Part shown: in pieces, positions 43,910 to 52,852 of the stretch
Layout of the letters: each line of letters starts with the position of its first letter
Numbering within the stretch: position 1 is the stretch's first letter
DNA from: Sphingomonas sp. ID1715
Lineage (GTDB): Bacteria; Pseudomonadota; Alphaproteobacteria; Sphingomonadales; Sphingomonadaceae
Direction: 5' to 3'
Assembly (NCBI RefSeq): GCF_013044515.1
Contig: NZ_JABEPR010000003.1
Location: 186,001-250,000, forward strand
Length of the DNA: 64,000 nucleotides
The notes under the pieces: model-generated
Databases searched by the model: none
The model's input: only the letters and a program-made list of their open reading frames with translations
What the model was told of the DNA's origin: nothing
Position numbers and translations under genes: made by a program

Positions 43910-44617
43910 TCAGGCAGCCTTGGCCGTTCCCAAGTCCCAGACCGGATCGGTCAGCTGTGCCAGGAATCGCGCGTGCCGCTCCAGCTCGGCGGCAGATGCC
44001 GCATGCGGGCGCGGGGCTCGCACCGGGCGAGTGATATCGTATGCGATCGCGTCCTGCCGGACGGCTTCGGCGGCGCTCGGCGCCTCGTGCAACGACAGGC
44101 CGATCTGCCGCCCGCCGGTCAGCTCGACATAGCATTGGGCGAGCAGCTGCGCATCGAGCAGCGCGCCGTGCTTCACCCTGTGGCTGCGATCGACGCCATA
44201 GCGGACGCACAACGCATCGAGACTGTGTTTTGCCCCCGGATGCTTGGTGCGGGAGAGCGCCAGCGTGTCGATCATCCGCGAACGTGGGATGTGCAGCCGC
44301 CCGCACTCACCAAGCTCGAAGTTCAGGAAAGCGAAATCGAACGCCGCATTGTGCGCGACGAGCGGACTGTCCTCGATGAAATCGAGCAGCTCCTCGCACA
44401 CATCGCGGAACAGCGGCTGGGCGGACAGGAAAGTCTCGGAGAGGCCATGCACCGCCTGCGCCTCCGGCGGCATCGAGCGCTCCGGGTTGAAATAGGCATG
44501 GAACACCCGGCCGGTCTCGACGCGGTTGACCATCTCCACACAGCCGATTTCGACCATGCGATGACCTTCGGAGACCTGGATGCCAGTGGTTTCAGTGTCG
44601 AAAACGATTTCGCGCAT
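43910..44617 (-). CDS. dnaQ: DNA polymerase III epsilon subunit (3'-5' exonuclease)
   Basis: 235 residues from the ATG at 44617. REIVFDTETTGI is Exo I with the two metal-binding acidic residues, VAHNAAFDFAFL Exo II, and VDRSHRVKHGALLDAQLLAQ Exo III with the HxAxxDA pattern. It proofreads replication as part of the polymerase core. It starts 12 bases after coaE and lies in the coaE-aroE-maf-ppsR leftward run beside the candidate origin. Confidence 0.95.
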   Translation of the reverse strand: MREIVFDTETTGIQVSEGHRMVEIGCVEMVNRVETGRVFHAYFNPERSMPPEAQAVHGLSETFLSAQPLFRDVCEELLDFIEDSPLVAHNAAFDFAFLNFELGECGRLHIPRSRMIDTLALSRTKHPGAKHSLDALCVRYGVDRSHRVKHGALLDAQLLAQCYVELTGGRQIGLSLHEAPSAAEAVRQDAIAYDITRPVRAPRPHAASAAELERHARFLAQLTDPVWDLGTAKAA

Positions 44618-44628
44618 TGCCCTTACGG

Positions 44629-45222
44629 CTATCGCTCTTTGCGGTCCAACAGACAAGCGATCAGTTGCCGCACCTGCACCCGCGTCTCCTCGTGCGACAC
44701 GCCGGTGTCGATGACGTGATCGGCACGCTGGCGCTTTTCCGCGTCGGGCATCTGCAGGCCGAGGATGTACGCGAATTTTTCCGGCGTCATGCCGGGACGG
44801 GCCAGCACCCGTGCCCGCTGGACTTCGGCCGGAGCCGATACCACCGCCACGGCGTCGAGTCCGCCGGCGCCGCCCTTTTCGAACAGCAGCGGGATGTCGA
44901 ACACGATCAGCGGCGCATCCTTATGCTGTTCGAGAAACGCCTTCCGCATTTCGGCAACCGCCGGGTGGACGATCGCCTCGAGCCGGGCGAGCGCCGCCTT
45001 GTCGCCAAGTACCCGCTGGCCGAGCTGGCCGCGGTCCACGCCAGCCGCACCGGTGGTGCCGGGAAACTCCGCCTCGATCCGCTCGACCAGCGCTCCGCCC
45101 GGCCCCTGCAGCGCGTGCACCGCCGCGTCCGCGTCGAACACGGGGACGCCGGCTTCCTCGAACATCCCGGCAACCGTCGACTTGCCCATGCCAATGGAGC
45201 CGGTGAGGCCAAGGATCTTCAT
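44629..45222 (-). CDS. coaE: Dephospho-CoA kinase
   Basis: 197 residues. [18 protein letters not shown] is the P-loop, followed by [11 protein letters not shown], the CoaE substrate motif. It performs the last step of CoA synthesis. The length is typical. The ATG overlaps the aroE stop by 4 bases, so the two are coupled. Confidence 0.96.
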   Translation of the reverse strand: MKILGLTGSIGMGKSTVAGMFEEAGVPVFDADAAVHALQGPGGALVERIEAEFPGTTGAAGVDRGQLGQRVLGDKAALARLEAIVHPAVAEMRKAFLEQHKDAPLIVFDIPLLFEKGGAGGLDAVAVVSAPAEVQRARVLARPGMTPEKFAYILGLQMPDAEKRQRADHVIDTGVSHEETRVQVRQLIACLLDRKER

Positions 45223-46031
45223 CGGGCCAGCAGCTCGCGAAGTTCGTCGTCATGCTGGCGTGGCGGCTCGGCGTCGAAGAAGAGTTCAAAGGCGAGCGCC
45301 GCCTGACCGATCAGCATCTCTAGTCCATCGATGGTATCGAGCCCGCGTGCGTCGGCGTCCTGCAGCAACCCGGTCTGCAGCGGCGAATAGACAATATCGT
45401 AGACGATCGCGTCGTCGGGCAGCGGACCCAAATCGAGGTGAAGCGGTGGCTGGCCCGTCATGCCGAGCGTGCTGGCATTGACGAGCAAAGCGGCCGGCGG
45501 CAGCGGCCCGTCCAGCGGTAGCACCTTGCCCTTGAGGCCGAACCCGGCGAGCAGCCCGGCGCCTTTCAGCGGCGTGCGGTTCAGGATTGTCACTTCGCCG
45601 ACGCCGACCCGGGCGAGCGCGAACAGCACGGCGCGTGCGGCACCTCCGGCGCCGACCACGGCGACCGGCTTGTCCCTGAGATCGAGGGCGGAAATCGGTG
45701 ACCAGAAGCCCGCTGCATCCGTATTGGTCCCGGCAAGCTCTCCCGTCTCATCCCGGAACACGGTATTGATTGCGCCGATCGTCTGCCGGATGCCGCCCGG
45801 ATCAGGAACGTGCATGAGCGCCGCCTCCTTGTGCGGCACAGTGATATTGCAACCGCGCCAGTCGCGATCGCGGCGGCGCTCGTCGAAATAGACGCCGAGG
45901 GCATCCGCCGCGACATGAGTAGCGCGATAATCGGCCTCGATCTTCAGCCTATCGAGCCAGAAGCGATGGATGAGCGGCGATTTGGAGTGGGCGATCGGGT
46001 CGCCGATCACTTCGGCATAGGGGCGGCTCAT
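45219..46031 (-). CDS. aroE: Shikimate dehydrogenase (NADP)
   Basis: 270 residues. [19 protein letters not shown] is the shikimate-binding N-terminal motif, [14 protein letters not shown] carries the catalytic Lys and TNTDAAGF the Asp. [16 protein letters not shown] is the NADP-binding loop. It reduces 3-dehydroshikimate in aromatic amino acid synthesis. It overlaps maf by 4 bases. Confidence 0.96.
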   Translation of the reverse strand: MSRPYAEVIGDPIAHSKSPLIHRFWLDRLKIEADYRATHVAADALGVYFDERRRDRDWRGCNITVPHKEAALMHVPDPGGIRQTIGAINTVFRDETGELAGTNTDAAGFWSPISALDLRDKPVAVVGAGGAARAVLFALARVGVGEVTILNRTPLKGAGLLAGFGLKGKVLPLDGPLPPAALLVNASTLGMTGQPPLHLDLGPLPDDAIVYDIVYSPLQTGLLQDADARGLDTIDGLEMLIGQAALAFELFFDAEPPRQHDDELRELLAR

Positions 46032-46624
46032 GACGTCAGGACTTCACGGGTGCGGAGATAATCGAGCAGGGGCAGCAGGGGCAGGCCGATCACCGTGAAG
46101 TGGCTGCCCTCGATCCGATTGAAGAGCTGCGCGCCGGGACCCTCTACCCGATAGACGCCGACACACCAGCGCGCCTGCTCCCATTCGCGATCCAGATACG
46201 CAGCGATGAACGCGTCGGAGAGAGGGCGGACATGCATCGTCGCCCGATCGACAAAGCGCCAGATAGGCCGCCCGGCCTCGGCGATCACAGCCGCGCTGTA
46301 GAGATAATGGCGGCGCCCGGAGAGTTGGCGCAGATGCTCCGCCGCTTCTTCCCGCGCTCCCGCCTTGTCGAGCATCCGCCCGTCCTGCAGCTCTACGACC
46401 GAGTCGCAGCCGAGCACCAGGGCGCCCGGGTGTTTGGCGGAAAGCTTCAGAGCCTTGAGTTCGGCAAGCGCGTCGGCGAGTTCCCGTGCCTTCAGCCCCT
46501 CGCCGCGCAAGCTTGCCTTGGCGGCTTCTTCATCGACGCCGGGCGATACTGCTTCGAACGGCACACCGGCAGCACGGAGCATCTCGCTGCGGCCGGTCGA
46601 TTGGGAAGCGAGGATCAGGCGCAT
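46028..46624 (-). CDS. Maf-family nucleoside triphosphate pyrophosphatase
   Basis: 198 residues from the ATG at 46624. LILASQSTGRSEMLRAAGV is the Maf signature, PGVDEEAAKAS and VLGCDSVVELQDGRMLDKAG hold the acidic metal site. Maf proteins hydrolyse non-canonical or methylated nucleotides. The SxSxxR variant here reads SQSTGR instead of the commoner SPRR. The start lies 10 bases inside the ppsR gene, so translation is coupled. Confidence 0.93.
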   Translation of the reverse strand: MRLILASQSTGRSEMLRAAGVPFEAVSPGVDEEAAKASLRGEGLKARELADALAELKALKLSAKHPGALVLGCDSVVELQDGRMLDKAGAREEAAEHLRQLSGRRHYLYSAAVIAEAGRPIWRFVDRATMHVRPLSDAFIAAYLDREWEQARWCVGVYRVEGPGAQLFNRIEGSHFTVIGLPLLPLLDYLRTREVLTS

Positions 46625-47433
46625 TGGCGCCGTTCGTTGCACAGGTTGATGATCGCCGCCGCCGTCTCCTCGATCGATCGGCGCGTGACGTCGATCACGG
46701 GCCATCCATTGTCGGCGAACATCCGGCGCGCAAAGGCCACCTCTCGCGTGACTGCTTCCTGATCGACATAGTCGGTCTCGGGTGCCTGATTGAGCGACAG
46801 CAGCCGATTGCGCCGCACCTGCACCAGCCGGTCGACGCTGGTGGTCAATCCGACGACGAGCGGATGCTTGAGACTGAATAGGCTTTTGGGCGGCGGGGAT
46901 TCGATCACCAGCGGAATATTCGCGACCTTGTAGCCGCGATTGGCGAGATAGATGGACGTCGGCGTTTTCGAAGTGCGGGAAATGCCGGCGAGCACAATGT
47001 CCGCTTCTTCCCAATTTTCCCAGCCAATGCCGTCGTCATGGGCGATGGTGAATTGGATCGCCTCGACTCGATCGAAATAGGCCGCATCCAGTGCATGCTG
47101 ACGACCGGGCTTAGCCAGTGCCGTTTGCCCAAGCATGTTCGACAGAGCATTGGTGACCGGATCCATTGGCGCAACGATGGGCAAGCCAAGCGCGTGACAC
47201 CGCTGTTCCAGCGTCCTCCGCGTGTCGGCGTTGACGAGGGTGAAGAGCACCAGGCCTGGATTCTGCGCGATTTCTTCGAGAATCCGCTCAAGATTGGCGC
47301 CGGAGCGGATCATCGGCCAGAAATGCTTGATCGTCTCGACGCCTTCGAATTGTGCGATCGCTGCCTTGGCGATCATTTCGAGCGTCTCGCCGGTCGAGTC
47401 CGACAGAAGATGAAGATGCAGCCGTGTCGTCAC
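46615..47433 (-). CDS. ppsR: Pyruvate, phosphate dikinase / PEP synthase regulatory protein (DUF299)
   Basis: 272 residues from the GTG at 47433, with AGGGA seven bases upstream. HLHLLSDSTGETLEMIAKAA is the N-terminal DUF299 signature, VLAGISRTSKTPTSIYLANRGYKVANIPLV contains the P-loop-like GISRTSKTP used for ADP or Pi, and DVTRRSIEETAAAI the C-terminal motif. These proteins switch PPDK or PEP synthase by phosphorylation. Its homologue RP001 borders the origin in Rickettsia and the Caulobacter equivalent lies beside Cori. It heads the leftward run of genes. Confidence 0.92.
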   Translation of the reverse strand: MTTRLHLHLLSDSTGETLEMIAKAAIAQFEGVETIKHFWPMIRSGANLERILEEIAQNPGLVLFTLVNADTRRTLEQRCHALGLPIVAPMDPVTNALSNMLGQTALAKPGRQHALDAAYFDRVEAIQFTIAHDDGIGWENWEEADIVLAGISRTSKTPTSIYLANRGYKVANIPLVIESPPPKSLFSLKHPLVVGLTTSVDRLVQVRRNRLLSLNQAPETDYVDQEAVTREVAFARRMFADNGWPVIDVTRRSIEETAAAIINLCNERRQCA

Positions 47434-47444
47434 GCGAACATCCC

Positions 47445-47453
47445 TGTGGAAAA
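47445..47453 (-). promoter_or_regulatory. DnaA box, consensus match
   Basis: Read on the minus strand it is TTTTCCACA, matching TTWTNCACA exactly. It lies 12 bases upstream of the ppsR GTG. Its weight comes from position, since single sites of this kind occur by chance. Confidence 0.45.
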
Positions 47454-47557
47454 GCGCCCGGACAGGCAAGCGGAAGCTCGCCGGACGACAAACCGCGCCC
47501 GCACCCGATTTCTCGCCCCACATGACCGTCCACAGCAGGAAAAAACCATGAACCTCC

Positions 47558-47566
47558 TGTGGATAG
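47558..47566 (-). promoter_or_regulatory. DnaA box-like site, one mismatch
   Basis: Read on the minus strand it is CTATCCACA, one base off TTATCCACA. The same 9-mer also occurs in two other gaps of the window (8465-8473 and 32752-32760), so alone it is weak evidence. Confidence 0.35.
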
Positions 47567-47710
47567 CGGGGAGTTCGTGCGCGACTCGGGAACCTTTCGC
47601 GATTCCTGCAGAGTCAAATTGTTGGCGGCTGGCGCGGAAATCCCTAAGTCCCCGCCTCCGGCACGCCTACTATCTCCATCATCCTTTTTGAATCTAAGAG
47701 AAATGAAGAG

Positions 47711-48733
47711 ATGAATCGTCCCTTGCTGAGCGTGCTTCGCGGTGAACGGCGCGATCCGACGCCTGTTTGGCTCATGCGCCAGGCTGGCCGCTACCTGCCC
47801 GAATATCGCGCGTTGCGGGCGGAGAAGGGCGGCTTTCTCGAGCTGGTGAACGACAGCGCGGCCGCTGCGGACGTTACGCTACAGCCGATCCGCCGCTTCG
47901 GTTTCGACGGCGCGATCCTGTTTTCCGACATTCTCGTCATTCCCCACGCGCTTGGTCAGAAGCTTGAGTTTTTGGCGGGCGAAGGCCCCAGATTGTCGCC
48001 CGCGCTGGTCGACGCGGCGCTGGACGGTCTGCAGGCCGCGCCAGAGCGGCTGGGGCCGGTCTATGGAACGGTCCGCCGCGTGGCTGCCGAACTGCCGCCG
48101 GAGACGACTTTTCTGGGCTTTGCCGGCAGTCCCTGGACCGTCGCCACCTATATGGCGGCCGGTGAGGGCAGCCGCGAGCAGGCAGAAGCGCGTCGCTACG
48201 CCTATCGTGATCCGTCAGCCTTTGGAGCTATCATCGCTGCGATCGAGTCGGCGACGTTCGATTATCTCTCGAAGCAGATCGAAGCGGGCGTCCACGCCGT
48301 GCAATTGTTCGACAGCTGGGCGGGCAGCCTGTCGCCCGCGCAATATGAGCAATGGGTGATCGCGCCCACCGCCCGTCTGGCGGCAGCCCTGAAGCAGCGC
48401 CACCCCGACACGCCGATTATCGGCTTCCCGAAAGGCTCGGGCGGCAAGCTGCCCGCCTATGCGCGCGAGACGGGAGTCAACGCCATCGGTCTTGACGAGA
48501 CGGTCGATCCCGAATGGGCGCATGCCTCGCTGCCGGCACACATCCCGGTCCAGGGCAATCTCGACCCGCTGGCGCTGATCGCGGGTGGCACCGCGCTCGA
48601 CCAGGCGGCGGACCGGATTCTTGACGCGTTCCGGGAGAGGCCGCACATCTTCAATCTCGGACACGGCATCCTGCCCGATACGCCCATCGCGCATGTCGAG
48701 CAGCTGCTGCAACGGGTGCGGAGCGCGGGCTGA
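47711..48733 (+). CDS. hemE: Uroporphyrinogen decarboxylase
   Basis: 340 residues. PVWLMRQAGRYLPEYRALRA is the N-terminal signature with the substrate-binding Arg pair; GFAGSPWTVATYM and LGHGILPDTPIAHVEQL follow. HemE removes four carboxyl groups from uroporphyrinogen III in haem synthesis. It is the first rightward gene after the candidate origin. The hemJ start overlaps its stop by one base. Confidence 0.97.
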   Translation: MNRPLLSVLRGERRDPTPVWLMRQAGRYLPEYRALRAEKGGFLELVNDSAAAADVTLQPIRRFGFDGAILFSDILVIPHALGQKLEFLAGEGPRLSPALVDAALDGLQAAPERLGPVYGTVRRVAAELPPETTFLGFAGSPWTVATYMAAGEGSREQAEARRYAYRDPSAFGAIIAAIESATFDYLSKQIEAGVHAVQLFDSWAGSLSPAQYEQWVIAPTARLAAALKQRHPDTPIIGFPKGSGGKLPAYARETGVNAIGLDETVDPEWAHASLPAHIPVQGNLDPLALIAGGTALDQAADRILDAFRERPHIFNLGHGILPDTPIAHVEQLLQRVRSAG

Positions 48734-49176
48734 TGGCGGGAATGCTGGGCGTCGCCTATGACTGGATCAAGGCCGCGCACATCGTCTTCGTGATCTTCTG
48801 GATGGCGGGGCTGTTTATCTTCCCGCGCTATCTCGTCCACCATCAGGGGGCGCTCGCCCGCCCGGCCGAGGCGAAGGAATGGGTCGAGCGCGAGGCCAAG
48901 CTCCGCAAGATGATCCTGACGCCCTCGATCGGCGTCACCTGGGTCCTGGGCCTGCTGCTCGCCAGCTCCGGCGACTGGTGGTCCTTCGAATGGCTGCACG
49001 TGAAATTGCTGTTCGTGCTGTTCCTGTCGGGCTTTCACGGCTGGGCGGTGGCCTATTCAAAGCGGCTGGCGCTGGGCGAGGCGCGCTGGACCTCGCGGCA
49101 GCTGCGCATGCTGAACGAAGTGCCGGCGCTCGCCATCGTGATCATCGTGTTTCTGGTGGTGCTGAAGCCTTTCTGA
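48733..49176 (+). CDS. hemJ: Protoporphyrinogen oxidase HemJ (CopD-like membrane protein)
   Basis: 147 residues with four hydrophobic helices. IKAAHIVFVIFWMAGLFIFPRYLVHH carries the conserved His and Arg of HemJ; KLRKMILTPSIGVTWVLGLLL and KLLFVLFLSGFHGW follow, the latter with the second conserved His. HemJ oxidises protoporphyrinogen IX in many Alphaproteobacteria that lack HemG/HemY. Coupling to hemE supports this assignment. Confidence 0.93.
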   Translation: MAGMLGVAYDWIKAAHIVFVIFWMAGLFIFPRYLVHHQGALARPAEAKEWVEREAKLRKMILTPSIGVTWVLGLLLASSGDWWSFEWLHVKLLFVLFLSGFHGWAVAYSKRLALGEARWTSRQLRMLNEVPALAIVIIVFLVVLKPF

Positions 49177-49181
49177 CCGGC

Positions 49182-49210
49182 TTGACTTGAGATAAGTCGC
49201 TCCCTAACTC
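49182..49210 (+). promoter_or_regulatory. Possible rho promoter
   Basis: TTGACT (49182-49187) and TAACTC (49205-49210) are 17 bases apart in the 132-base gap between hemJ and rho. The -35 is good and the -10 is moderate for a sigma-70 type promoter. It begins seven bases after the hemJ stop codon, leaving a leader of roughly 90 bases for rho. Confidence 0.35.
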
Positions 49211-49308
49211 GCGAGCAATCGCGCGGCGCAGTCCTTGTCCGGGCGTTTCCCCTACAGATCGCCGTTCCGTACCGGTCTCCTCACCCGAAAACCGATCCAA
49301 GGCCCCCC

Positions 49309-50565
<1,257 letters not shown>

Positions 50566-50577
50566 TGCGCCGAGCGG

Positions 50578-50637
50578 CCGTGGCTGAGTAAGCCATGGAC
50601 TTGCTCAAGCGCGGCCGGCGGGGCGTAGCCCCGACCG
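50578..50637 (+). other. Two strong hairpins after rho
   Basis: CCGTGGCT (50578-50585) pairs with AGCCATGG (50591-50598) around GAGTA, with one G-T wobble, and CGGGGC (50619-50624) pairs with GCCCCG (50628-50633) around GTA, extended by outer CGG/CCG. They sit directly before the terminator stem at 50641. They could protect the rho mRNA end or be part of a leader for the TerC-family gene. Confidence 0.45.
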
Positions 50638-50640
50638 ACT

Positions 50641-50664
50641 GCGCGGATTCACTCCGCGCCTTTT
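50641..50664 (+). terminator. Intrinsic terminator between rho and the TerC-family gene
   Basis: GCGCGGA (50641-50647) pairs with TCCGCGC (50653-50659) around TTCAC and is followed by CTTTTG. It ends 40 bases before the TerC-family start, so it can end rho transcripts or attenuate the next gene. Confidence 0.7.
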
Positions 50665-50704
50665 GCTTGTCGGACCCTCTTTCCGCGCCTAGCGTTCGCG
50701 CGAC

Positions 50705-51415
50705 ATGACACCGCAGATCGCGCAAGAAGCCATGTCGCTGTCCTGGCTGTGGAGCCACATCGTCAGCGACTTTTCCAATCTTGGCAGCTGGTCGGCCTTG
50801 CAGGCCTTCATGACCGTCGTGCTGCTCGACATCGCTCTCGCCGGCGACAACGCGATCATCGTCGGAGCGCTCGCGGCCGGTCTCCCGACCGATCAGCGCA
50901 AGAAGGTGATCGCGATCGGCATTCTGGCGGCGCTGCTGCTGCGCATCGTCTTTGCGGTGCTGGTGCTCTACGGGCTCGAGCGCTTCAAGGAATATGGCCT
51001 GGTCCTGGCCGGCGGCCTGCTGCTGCTTTGGGTCGCGTGGAAAATGTATCGCGAGATCCGCCACACCGGCGAATCGCCCGGTTCCGCAGAGATCGAAGGC
51101 GACGAGCATAGCGGCGTGCGGCCCGCCAAGAGCTTTGCCTCGGCCGCCTGGGCCGTCGCCGTCGCCGACGTGTCGATGAGCCTCGATAATGTGCTCGCCG
51201 TCGCCGGCGCGGCGCGCGAGCATCCCGGTATCATGGTGATCGGCCTTATTCTCGCCGTCGCCCTGATGGGCGTCGCCGCGAACATCATCGCGCGCTACAT
51301 CGAGCGCTATCGCTGGATTGCCTGGGTCGGTCTCGTCATCATCCTCTATGTCGCCGGCAAGATGATCTACGAAGGCTGGCACGACCTCCAGCCGACGCTG
51401 ACCGCAATGGCGTAG
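50705..51415 (+). CDS. TerC family membrane protein (YjbE-like)
   Basis: 236 residues with about seven hydrophobic helices. VVLLDIALAGDNAIIVGALAAGLP holds the acidic DxxxxxDN motif and VAVADVSMSLDNVLAVAGAA repeats it, the two-fold arrangement of TerC/YjbE proteins. A charged cytoplasmic loop (GSAEIEGDEHSG) lies between. Members are linked to manganese or other metal export and to tellurite resistance; this one is most like the putative metal transporter YjbE group. The upstream gap has hairpins and a terminator. Confidence 0.88.
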   Translation: MTPQIAQEAMSLSWLWSHIVSDFSNLGSWSALQAFMTVVLLDIALAGDNAIIVGALAAGLPTDQRKKVIAIGILAALLLRIVFAVLVLYGLERFKEYGLVLAGGLLLLWVAWKMYREIRHTGESPGSAEIEGDEHSGVRPAKSFASAAWAVAVADVSMSLDNVLAVAGAAREHPGIMVIGLILAVALMGVAANIIARYIERYRWIAWVGLVIILYVAGKMIYEGWHDLQPTLTAMA

Positions 51416-51421
51416 CGCGCC

Positions 51422-52114
51422 CTAGCCGAGGTGCTCGGCGAAGAAGGCCTCGGTCCGGCCGTCGGCGAGACGTGCGGCTTCGTCGTTGCGGCGCTGGCCC
51501 ATCTCGGCGGCAAAGCCGTGGTCCAGCCCTTCATAGTCGTAGAGCGTGACCTTGGGGTGATCGTCCAACCCCTCGTGCATCGCCTTCTGCACATCGGCGC
51601 CGACGAAATGATCGGCGGTCGGGATGTGGAGCAGCAACGGGCGTGAGATAGCGTGCTTTTCACGCAAGAGATTGTCGATGCCGACGCCATAATAGCCGAC
51701 GCTCGCATCCACATCGGTGCGGGCTGACGTCATAAAGGCGAGCCGCCCCCCGAGGCAGTAGCCGACACAGCCGACCTTGCCACCGCCGATCCGCTCACGC
51801 GCGGCGCGGATCGTGGCTTCGATGTCGCTGATGCCCCGATCCTGGTCGAAACGGCCCATCAGCCCCAGCGCCTGCTGGAACTGCTCGGGCACGTCGGCAT
51901 CGAGCTCGACGCCGGGCTGCAGGCGCCAGAACAGGTCGGGCGCGAGCGCGAGATAGCCGAGCTGTGCCCAGTGATCGCACTTGCGCCTTATGCCTTCATT
52001 GACCCCGAAAATTTCCTGGATGACGATCACCGCGGCCTTGGGCGTTCCCAAAGGCTCCGCCGCATAGGCGCTGAAGCGGTCGTCATGCGCCAGCGTTTCG
52101 ATCTCGATCATCAT
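51422..52114 (-). CDS. Dienelactone hydrolase family protein
   Basis: 230 residues from the ATG at 52114, which overlaps the ogt stop; a longer open frame runs on upstream through ogt and is rejected. VIQEIFGVNEGIRRKCD is the N-terminal DLH signature, VGCVGYCLGGRLAFM (near residue 115) carries the nucleophile Cys in GYCLGG, and LDHGFAAEM the catalytic His. Family members open lactones in aromatic degradation or act as general esterases. Substrate unknown. Confidence 0.9.
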   Translation of the reverse strand: MMIEIETLAHDDRFSAYAAEPLGTPKAAVIVIQEIFGVNEGIRRKCDHWAQLGYLALAPDLFWRLQPGVELDADVPEQFQQALGLMGRFDQDRGISDIEATIRAARERIGGGKVGCVGYCLGGRLAFMTSARTDVDASVGYYGVGIDNLLREKHAISRPLLLHIPTADHFVGADVQKAMHEGLDDHPKVTLYDYEGLDHGFAAEMGQRRNDEAARLADGRTEAFFAEHLG

Positions 52115-52584
52115 ATCAGCCAACCTTCCGCATTTTCGTGTTTGAGCAGCCAGACCTTGGTCGCCGGACCATCGCCGGCCGAGTAATGGCCGAGCGCGCC
52201 GCCGGCCGAGAGCACGCGATGGCAGGGCACCAGGATCGGGAAGCTGTTGCTGGCGCAGGCCTGGCCGATTGCCCGTGCGCTCGCTCCGGTGCGTTCGGCG
52301 AGCGCGCCATAGGTCGCCGTCTCTCCATAGCCGATCGCGCAGATTGCGGCGCGCAGGGCCGGGCCGCGGTCGCTCTCCGGTTCGGCGAGCGGCAGGTCGA
52401 AATGCGTGAGCTCGCCCGCGAAATAGGCGGAAAGCTGGGCCGCCGCTTCGTTGAGCAGCGCGTCTCGGCTGGCTACGGGGCCGGTGCCGCCGATGCGGAT
52501 GCCGGTGAGGACGCGGCCGTCGCCGTCGATCCGCACGGTGCCGATAGGCGTTGCGATCATCATCTGGCCGGGCGCATAAGCCAT
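52111..52584 (-). CDS. ogt: Methylated-DNA--protein-cysteine methyltransferase
   Basis: 157 residues from the ATG at 52584; an ATG at 52563 is also possible and a frame extending to 52671 is not. The active site is FPILVPCHRVLSAGG, with the acceptor Cys in PCHRV. GYGETATYGALAERTGASARAIGQACASN (in adjoining helices) is the DNA-binding helix-turn-helix with the arginine finger. It repairs O6-alkylguanine. It is coupled to the dienelactone hydrolase gene. Confidence 0.93.
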   Translation of the reverse strand: MAYAPGQMMIATPIGTVRIDGDGRVLTGIRIGGTGPVASRDALLNEAAAQLSAYFAGELTHFDLPLAEPESDRGPALRAAICAIGYGETATYGALAERTGASARAIGQACASNSFPILVPCHRVLSAGGALGHYSAGDGPATKVWLLKHENAEGWLI

Positions 52585-52618
52585 GGCTCGGGTTAGCAGC
52601 GGGGGGAAGAGAGACGCA

Positions 52619-52852
52619 ATGAAGATCAATGTCGAAGTCGATTGCACGCCTGAGGAAGCGCGTCGCTTCATGGGCTTGCCGGATCTGTCGCCGGTGCACG
52701 AAGCCTATGTCGCTCAGCTGGTCGACACGGTGAAGAACGGGGTGAGCTCGGACGCCATGGAGTCCATGATGAAGAGCTGGGGTCCGATGAGCGACGCCGG
52801 GTTCAAGATGTGGCAGCAGGTGATCGAGGGGATGACTGGCCGGAAATCGTGA
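52619..52852 (+). CDS. DUF6489 family small protein
   Basis: 77 residues from the ATG at 52619, with GGAAGAGAG upstream; an in-frame start at 52583 would overlap ogt head to head. MKINVEVDCTPEEARRFMGLPDLSPVHEAYV is the family start, in two adjoining parts. It ends with MWQQVIEGMTGRKS and is amphipathic. Function is not known. Its position just before mnmE, overlapping by 4 bases, is common in sphingomonads as I recall. Confidence 0.82.
   Translation: MKINVEVDCTPEEARRFMGLPDLSPVHEAYVAQLVDTVKNGVSSDAMESMMKSWGPMSDAGFKMWQQVIEGMTGRKS

Larger units (their letters stand above)
47434..47710. other. Candidate chromosomal replication origin (ppsR-hemE gap)
   Basis: This 277-base gap between divergent ppsR and hemE corresponds in gene order to the origin of Caulobacter, which lies between hemE and the RP001-type gene. 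It holds TGTGGAAAA at 47445-47453 (reverse of TTTTCCACA, a perfect DnaA-box consensus TTWTNCACA) and TGTGGATAG at 47558-47566 (one mismatch). Four GANTC sites lie within it and a fifth just inside hemE. The last 30 bases are AT-rich. Genes on both sides point away from it. It must also contain the promoters of both genes. Confidence 0.5.

Noticed and set aside
50566-50704. yybP-ykoY type manganese riboswitch before the TerC-family gene.
   Set aside because: Hairpins are present, but the conserved elements GGGGAGUAG and the CAACAUACU loop are not; GGGGCGTAG is only a partial resemblance. Listed as hairpins instead.
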